DNA of 37,971 nt from Bacillota bacterium (lineage in GTDB: Bacteria > Bacillota > Bacilli > Alicyclobacillales > SLC66), in contig JAPNUP010000029.1 in the NCBI GenBank assembly GCA_026627345.1, positions 1 to 37,971 on the forward strand. The letters run 5' to 3'. The notes below the pieces were generated by a model. The model saw nothing but the letters and a program-made list of their open reading frames with translations, ran no database searches and was not told the DNA's origin. The position numbers were made by a program, and so were the translations under genes. Below, piece after piece: positions 33,356 through 37,971 of the stretch; within the stretch, counting starts at the first letter, position 1; every line of letters starts with the position of its first letter.

Positions 33356-33371
33356 TGTCGGTTCTTGTCGG
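33356..33371 (+). promoter_or_regulatory. Tandem TGTCGG repeats upstream of the Spo0E-like gene
   Basis: TGTCGG occurs at 33356-33361 and again at 33366-33371, 10 bp apart, resembling a degenerate tandem 0A box (core TGTCGA). It lies about 110 bp upstream of the Spo0E-like start. The rest of the 33250-33432 gap is A/T-rich with no clear promoter. Confidence 0.3.
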
Positions 33372-33432
33372 TCACACAAATAACACATATTGTCCAAATC
33401 CTATACAACTTCAGTTATCCAGTTACATCCAA

Positions 33433-34299
33433 TTAAAAAGGTCCGAATGGTGACGCGAATGCACCTGCAGTGGCCATCAAATCTTCACGTTCCTGCTTAC
33501 CCATCTGACGATACAAAGATACTGCCTCGACGATTTTCGGCAATAAGCGGACATCGCCTGCGCTCGCTAATCCGGTTACTTCAGGATGGGATAAGACGAA
33601 AGATACGCACTGATTGATGTACGCCTGTTCATCAAAGGGCTCATACCACGTGGCGTAGCGTTTGGAATCCTCAGTTGGCCAAGGTCCGCGCGCCACTGTC
33701 TTGATGGTCATCAGTCCAGCATCTTGACGCTTCACTTCGGCCACAAGCGCTTCGTACGAAGTGCGATAAGGTTCATTGTTCTCCAGGATAAAGTTAAGCG
33801 GGGTCAGTACAGTGGCAAATGGGAACCGGCGCAAAGCTTCGAGGTGAACAGCCGGAGCCAAGTGCCCATGTCCTGTGATGCCGATCTGTTTGACAAGCCC
33901 CTGTTCCTTGGCTTGAATCAGAGCCTCGAGAGCACCACCGGCTCTCGTACATAAATCCAACTCCTCAAAACTGGTCACTGCGTGCAACTGAATCAAGTCA
34001 ACATCATCAACTTGGAGACGCTTTAAAGAACGTTCGATCGAGTGCCAGGCGCTGTCACGATCACGATCGCCAGTCTTAGTGGCAAGGAAGATCTGCTTGC
34101 GAATCTTTGGCATCCATGGACCCATACGAAGTTCAGCTTCACCATAGGAAGCGGCGGTGTCAAAGTGATTGATTCCGGCGTCAAGCGCAAATTGGATAGA
34201 CTGATCTGCTTGATCCTGAGTGACTTCCCCTAAACTCGCCGCGCCAAACAGTACGACGGAACTCATATGACCGATTCGTCCTAACCTTCTCATCTCCAT
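33433..34299 (-). CDS. Aldo/keto reductase (third of three)
   Basis: 288 aa aldo-keto reductase with tetrad D47 and Y52 (FDTAASYG), K75 (ATKTG) and H106 (QLHAV). The C-terminal half lacks the usual PIPG cofactor motif and instead has [14 protein letters not shown], as in AKR-like proteins that couple to other functions. ATG at 34299 follows AGGAGG. It is divergent from the LarA-superfamily gene, with 195 bp between the starts, so the two may share regulation; a carbonyl-reducing partner for a 2-hydroxyacid epimerase would make sense but is inferred. Confidence 0.85.
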   Translation of the reverse strand: MEMRRLGRIGHMSSVVLFGAASLGEVTQDQADQSIQFALDAGINHFDTAASYGEAELRMGPWMPKIRKQIFLATKTGDRDRDSAWHSIERSLKRLQVDDVDLIQLHAVTSFEELDLCTRAGGALEALIQAKEQGLVKQIGITGHGHLAPAVHLEALRRFPFATVLTPLNFILENNEPYRTSYEALVAEVKRQDAGLMTIKTVARGPWPTEDSKRYATWYEPFDEQAYINQCVSFVLSHPEVTGLASAGDVRLLPKIVEAVSLYRQMGKQEREDLMATAGAFASPFGPF

Positions 34300-34494
34300 A
34301 AAGCGTCCTCCTCAGTCCACATTTTGGTTATGCCTCTTTCATGAGTATACGCCACAGCAAACCCGACTACCAGTAGCCACTCGTTGCTCCCTGCCTGCCG
34401 ATTATGCTATCGTTTTGGCCATACCCGTTTTGATAATCATATCGCCGCCCGTTTTACCCTGATGTCGAAGAAAACAGAGAGCCGGTGCACAAAG

Positions 34495-35802
34495 ATGCAA
34501 AGGAATGACACGCACACAGCCTCTCGCGAGGTTTTGCGCCGTTTGCTCCATGACATACCGCTACCGTCTATGATCAAGGTGCGCCAACGCTTTGATCCCG
34601 CACACCTGACCGACCCAATCAATGACACGCGCTCACAGTGCGCGACTGTTGGCGCCGAGCGCATACAGCCTGGGCAGCGCGTCGCCATCTGCGTCGGCAG
34701 CCGCGGTATCTCCCAGATCGCAGATATCACGCACGGTGTGATCCAGGAATTGCTCAAACTTGGCGCGTTCCCTTTTCTCGTGCCCTGCATGGGTAGCCAT
34801 GGTGGCGCTACGGCACAGGGGCAGGCGCAGGTTTTGGCGCATCTAGGGATCTCTGAAGAGACAATGGGTGTTCCTGTCCGCTCTTCCATGGATGTGGTAC
34901 GCCTCGGCGCACTTGAAAGCGGCCTCCCTGTCTATGTCGATCGTATCGCTGCCACCGAGGCGGACGCCATCGTTGTGATTAATCGCATCAAACCACATAC
35001 AGCCTTTCGTGGTCCTGTGGAAAGCGGCATCATGAAGATGTTAGCGATAGGACTCGGCAAGCAGCAAGGGGCCGAGGCTTGCCATCAGTTGGGCTTTCGC
35101 TACATGGCAGAGAACATCCCTGCAATGGCTCATATCATCTTGAATCAGCTTCCCATTGCTTTTGCGGTTGCCATTGTCGAAAACGCCTACGATCAGATTT
35201 GCCAAGTAGAAGTGTTGACCCCGGACAAAATAGAAATGCGCGAACATGAGTTGCTCGTAGAGGCTAAGGCGCGGATGCCACGTCTTTTATTCGACTCACT
35301 CGACGTTCTGGTGATCGATCAAATTGGCAAAAACATTAGTGGAGATGGCATGGATCCTAATGTCACAGGTCGCTATCCGACACCTTACGCCGAAGGCGGT
35401 CCGCAGGTTTCGAAGATGGTAGTATTGGATTTGACGGCTGAATCACAAGGTAATGCCAACGGCGTTGGGACCGCAGACTTCACTACGCAGCGACTGGTGG
35501 ACAAGACTGATTGGCCAGCCACGTACTTAAACGGTCTGACGTCTACTGTCTGTGCGCCAACGAAAATGGCCACGGTTTTAGAGACAGACCGATTGGCCAT
35601 CCAAGCGGCCATCAAGACGTGTAACATCCTGGATTACGCAACGTGCCGCATGGTGCGTATCAAGGATACGTTGCACCTCGGAGAGATGTATATCTCACAA
35701 GCGTTGCTCCGGGAAGCGGAGGCTCACCCGGATATCGATATTCTCGGTTCAGCGGATAGTCTCTCTTTTGATGAGCATGAGCAACTTGAACGCGCCTGGT
35801 AA
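34495..35802 (+). CDS. LarA-superfamily nickel-dependent 2-hydroxyacid racemase/epimerase
   Basis: 435 aa, LarA/DUF2088 superfamily. These enzymes carry the nickel-pincer nucleotide and invert 2-hydroxyacids by hydride transfer. Seen: H102 (GSHGG), H168 (KPHTAF), K181 (SGIMK) and H197 (ACH). The two catalytic histidines are 66 residues apart, as in lactate racemase (H108, H174), and K181 and H197 correspond to the cofactor-binding K184 and H200 with a 3-residue insertion. Motifs differ from true lactate racemase, so another substrate (for example malate, a sugar acid or a longer hydroxyacid) is likely. larE, larB and larC lie 3 kb away. The start is uncertain: ATG 34495 gives family length, ATG 34462 is possible, and no strong ribosome site is visible. 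Confidence 0.85.
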   Translation: MQRNDTHTASREVLRRLLHDIPLPSMIKVRQRFDPAHLTDPINDTRSQCATVGAERIQPGQRVAICVGSRGISQIADITHGVIQELLKLGAFPFLVPCMGSHGGATAQGQAQVLAHLGISEETMGVPVRSSMDVVRLGALESGLPVYVDRIAATEADAIVVINRIKPHTAFRGPVESGIMKMLAIGLGKQQGAEACHQLGFRYMAENIPAMAHIILNQLPIAFAVAIVENAYDQICQVEVLTPDKIEMREHELLVEAKARMPRLLFDSLDVLVIDQIGKNISGDGMDPNVTGRYPTPYAEGGPQVSKMVVLDLTAESQGNANGVGTADFTTQRLVDKTDWPATYLNGLTSTVCAPTKMATVLETDRLAIQAAIKTCNILDYATCRMVRIKDTLHLGEMYISQALLREAEAHPDIDILGSADSLSFDEHEQLERAW

Positions 35803-35858
35803 GTGTGCCTAAAGCCCTCATTTGTCTCAAGCACAGGCTGAACATGACCATCTGTCAA

Positions 35859-35901
35859 GACAAGAGCGGTTTCCCCACCAGCGTGGGAAACCGCTCTTGT
35901 C
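35859..35901. terminator. Strong bidirectional hairpin terminator
   Basis: GACAAGAGCGGTTTCCC pairs perfectly with its 17-nt complement around a 9-nt loop, followed by TTTGTCCTT on the plus strand. It separates the LarA-like gene from the converging S53 protease. Confidence 0.92.
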
Positions 35902-35920
35902 TTTGTCCTTCTTGCTTGCC

Positions 35921-37888
35921 CTACCAGTTCACAGTAACCGTCGCTGGCGCGACTTGGCCTGCACTCATAGCAGAGGCGATAAACTGCACGCTGTCCGGCT
36001 GTGCATCACTTACTGTAAAGACCGCTTCCCCTTGACTGTTAGTCGTAGCGAGCGTCGAGGAGGCGTTCACATTCGTGTTTCCATAGTTAAGCGCGACCTG
36101 CTGACCTGCGATCGGTTGACCTTTGACATCAGTCACCGTCGCTGTGAGTTGTACTGACTGCCCTGGTCCTGGATTGCTGGGCGAGGCCGTAAACGTCATG
36201 AACATAGGCAGCGGGCTTTGCAGATCAGCAATCAGGTTAAACACGTCGGGCGTCCCCCAGCCAGTCACAGGATCCCAACCTGTGCCAGCGCTATACGCGC
36301 CGTTGTTGCCTTCCGTGATATCGTGAAAAGCAGTCGCATACTCACCAGTTTGACAGAGTGAGAACCAAAGTGGATTGACAAATCCAAGGGATTTTCCCAG
36401 CGCCTGATCCGCCAAGGCAGTGATCCCAGCCCACTCTGGTGCGGCAAAGGAGGTTCCACCGTAACCGGAGTTCCATGCACCTTCATAGTAGATTTGATAG
36501 CCGGTCAAAGGATCAGCATTGAGGGCCACGTCGGGCAATCCATTCATCAGCGTCGGGTCGGCAATGCCAGCATTTTGCTCCCATGTAGGCTCTTTGAAGT
36601 AGGCGCTGTATCCACCACCGGATCCCCATCCAAGCGCCGGATTGTACGTCCAGGCTGTTTCCTCTACGCGACTGTCATCATCCGGGTTCAGATACAAGGA
36701 GGTGCCACCGGCCGCCGATACATAAGGATCAGATGCAGGGAAATCGACAGTTGGCGAGGACGTATTGGGATCGTCATATGCGGCGCTGTCACCAGATGCC
36801 GCGTAATTCGAAATCCCTTCTGCCGCGGCCTGCATAAATAGATCATTTTCTGCATTCATAAAAGAAGTCGGCGTCTCGTCTTCAGGCGCTCCCCAACTGC
36901 CTGTCATTACCTGTGCTTTATCCTGCGAGACGATGTGCAAGTACGTGTCGATCATAGCCTGCAGACTCGGCCCAGATCCCACGTATTCGAGAATATTCGC
37001 GCCTGGCGCCATAGCGCCTGACTCTTCTGCATCAAGAGTCGACTCATCAGAGCCACTAAACGATGGACCGCTTGAGAGCCAATCGACCGGCACGATGGTC
37101 AGCGTTGGCTGTGCGGGAAGACCTGTGTTTTGCCAAAAATACTGGACGTCAGAAGGGGTAAGATCGGCAAGTGTCATGATGGCGATCGTCTCGCCTTGCC
37201 CTGTGATTCCTTCGTTGTAGACATTGTTGAGATCGTAGGCCGTATGAATGTCGGTCGGCAGGTAGTACCCAGGTAAGTCCGTTCCGGTGGGAGTCGTCCC
37301 GACTTGCTGACCACTCACATTCGCATGAAGCACCATCGGCTTGACCACGGTTTGATCGGACAATCCAACCACACTTGTCACACTTGGCGCGAGCGACCCT
37401 GGTAACAATGGCTGACTGGTCGCACTGAAGAAACTCAGAGTTGGCGTCTTATACTGATCCACTGACACGTGAAAGGCTTGCTCGATCTGAGCCGCTGAAC
37501 CAGACGCCTCCATCATGAGCCCACCGGGGTTAGTCGTTACAGTCAGTCCTTGCGATTGTAGGTAACTGCTCATCGCGCTATAGTCGGGACTACCAAATTT
37601 GTCGCCAATCTCAGAAGGCGTCAAGTAGCTGCGATTGGCGAGTGGTTCACTTTGCAGTTGCTGGACATAAGCCGCCAACCCAGCTGACGGCTGCATGGCC
37701 ACGGTGACTTGCATCGATTGTGAAGCAGGCACGCTTCCGAGGTTTACAGCGTCGGATGGCACCGACAGCACGTCGCTTCCGACTTGCATCAGATTTGTCG
37801 CAGCGTAGGCGCTGACAGAAAACAGTGCTGTCGACAACAGCGTAGTCGCCGCGCCTACCATAGCTGCGCGACGAAGTGTTTTGGCCAC
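35921..37888 (-). CDS. Secreted S53 acid serine-carboxyl protease (kumamolisin-like) with Ig-like tail
   Basis: 655 aa sedolisin-family preproprotein. A signal peptide (basic start, hydrophobic 8-25, cleavage after AYA near 29) is followed by an S53 propeptide (about 45-185) and the catalytic domain (about 210-565). Catalytic residues: E282 and D286 (SDESTLDAEE), oxyanion D367 (ASGDSA) and nucleophile S480 (GGTSFAAPEWAG); the late D-I...G...D calcium loop (FHDITEGNNG) is present. The C-terminal 85 residues form a bacterial Ig-like domain, absent from classic kumamolisin and possibly for substrate or surface binding. These enzymes digest protein at low pH. GTG at 37888 is chosen because the signal peptide starts there and GGGGATGAGG precedes it; the frame stays open to 37951. 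Confidence 0.92.
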   Translation of the reverse strand: MAKTLRRAAMVGAATTLLSTALFSVSAYAATNLMQVGSDVLSVPSDAVNLGSVPASQSMQVTVAMQPSAGLAAYVQQLQSEPLANRSYLTPSEIGDKFGSPDYSAMSSYLQSQGLTVTTNPGGLMMEASGSAAQIEQAFHVSVDQYKTPTLSFFSATSQPLLPGSLAPSVTSVVGLSDQTVVKPMVLHANVSGQQVGTTPTGTDLPGYYLPTDIHTAYDLNNVYNEGITGQGETIAIMTLADLTPSDVQYFWQNTGLPAQPTLTIVPVDWLSSGPSFSGSDESTLDAEESGAMAPGANILEYVGSGPSLQAMIDTYLHIVSQDKAQVMTGSWGAPEDETPTSFMNAENDLFMQAAAEGISNYAASGDSAAYDDPNTSSPTVDFPASDPYVSAAGGTSLYLNPDDDSRVEETAWTYNPALGWGSGGGYSAYFKEPTWEQNAGIADPTLMNGLPDVALNADPLTGYQIYYEGAWNSGYGGTSFAAPEWAGITALADQALGKSLGFVNPLWFSLCQTGEYATAFHDITEGNNGAYSAGTGWDPVTGWGTPDVFNLIADLQSPLPMFMTFTASPSNPGPGQSVQLTATVTDVKGQPIAGQQVALNYGNTNVNASSTLATTNSQGEAVFTVSDAQPDSVQFIASAMSAGQVAPATVTVNW

Positions 37889-37908
37889 GTCCTCATCCCC
37901 TTTGATAA

Positions 37909-37951
37909 TTGACTCCACAGCTAAAAGTCTAACTGATTCGCGTGGAGTCAA
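37909..37951 (-). promoter_or_regulatory. 10-bp inverted repeat upstream of the S53 protease gene
   Basis: TTGACTCCAC at 37951-37942 on the minus strand is repeated inverted at 37918-37909, with a 23-bp spacer, ending about 20 bp before the GTG start. It could be an operator or an mRNA stem-loop close to the ribosome site; TTGACT could also act as a -35 box. Confidence 0.5.
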
Positions 37952-37971
37952 CTATTGCCCAAAGGTATAGA

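Noticed and set aside
34437-34889. 150-codon minus-strand frame
   Set aside because: Antisense to the LarA-like gene, with an arginine/cysteine-rich low-quality product and no ribosome site.

Overview
The window looks like a chromosomal segment of an endospore-forming, probably acidophilic Firmicute near the Alicyclobacillaceae. This is inferred from a spore-type triterpene cyclase, a Spo0E-like phosphatase, a soluble triple-PAS sensor kinase with Spo0A-type boxes in front of it, a kumamolisin-like S53 acid protease, and frequent GTG/TTG starts behind strong Shine-Dalgarno sites. No rRNA, prophage, insertion sequence or CRISPR array was seen.

Layout. 1-330: three tRNA genes (Trp, His, Gln) on the minus strand, with a promoter divergent from that of a TagO/WecA-type glycosyl-phosphate transferase. 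1.5-8.7 kb, minus strand: a polyol-type zinc dehydrogenase, rmuC, an APC transporter, an NCS1 permease and an M14 carboxypeptidase. 8.7-12.3 kb, plus strand: an oxidoreductase/TIM-barrel isomerase pair, an unknown gene, a 33-residue membrane peptide and an alpha/beta hydrolase. 12.4-14.3 kb: a squalene-hopene/tetraprenyl-curcumene cyclase. 14.3-17.8 kb: a second isomerase/oxidoreductase pair, an LD-carboxypeptidase and a small unknown gene. 17.8-21.1 kb: a sugar-type ABC importer (permease, binding protein, permease) without its ATPase. 21.1-25.2 kb: a cation/proton antiporter, two aldo-keto reductases and a Mug-type DNA glycosylase. 25.3-28.7 kb: the PAS kinase and a divergent amino acid permease. 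28.7-31.6 kb: larE-larB-larC, which make the nickel-pincer cofactor. 31.6-35.8 kb: an Eis-like acetyltransferase, the Spo0E-like protein, a third aldo-keto reductase and a LarA-superfamily enzyme, the probable client of the cofactor. 35.9 kb to the end: the S53 protease.

How the genes fit together. Two themes recur. One is uptake and oxidation/epimerisation of sugar or polyol derivatives: ABC importer, two Gfo/Idh/MocA dehydrogenases, two xylose-isomerase-like epimerases, a zinc dehydrogenase and a nickel-dependent 2-hydroxyacid racemase/epimerase with its cofactor genes. The other is sporulation control and spore chemistry: kinase, Spo0E-like protein, triterpene cyclase and TagO.

The most unusual signals are five copies of a two-hairpin intergenic repeat, always in the sense orientation of an adjacent transcript; a solute-binding protein whose lipobox cysteine position is tryptophan, one base away; tandem 10-bp-spaced Spo0A-type boxes; and a promoter/hairpin leader that may be a small RNA or attenuator.
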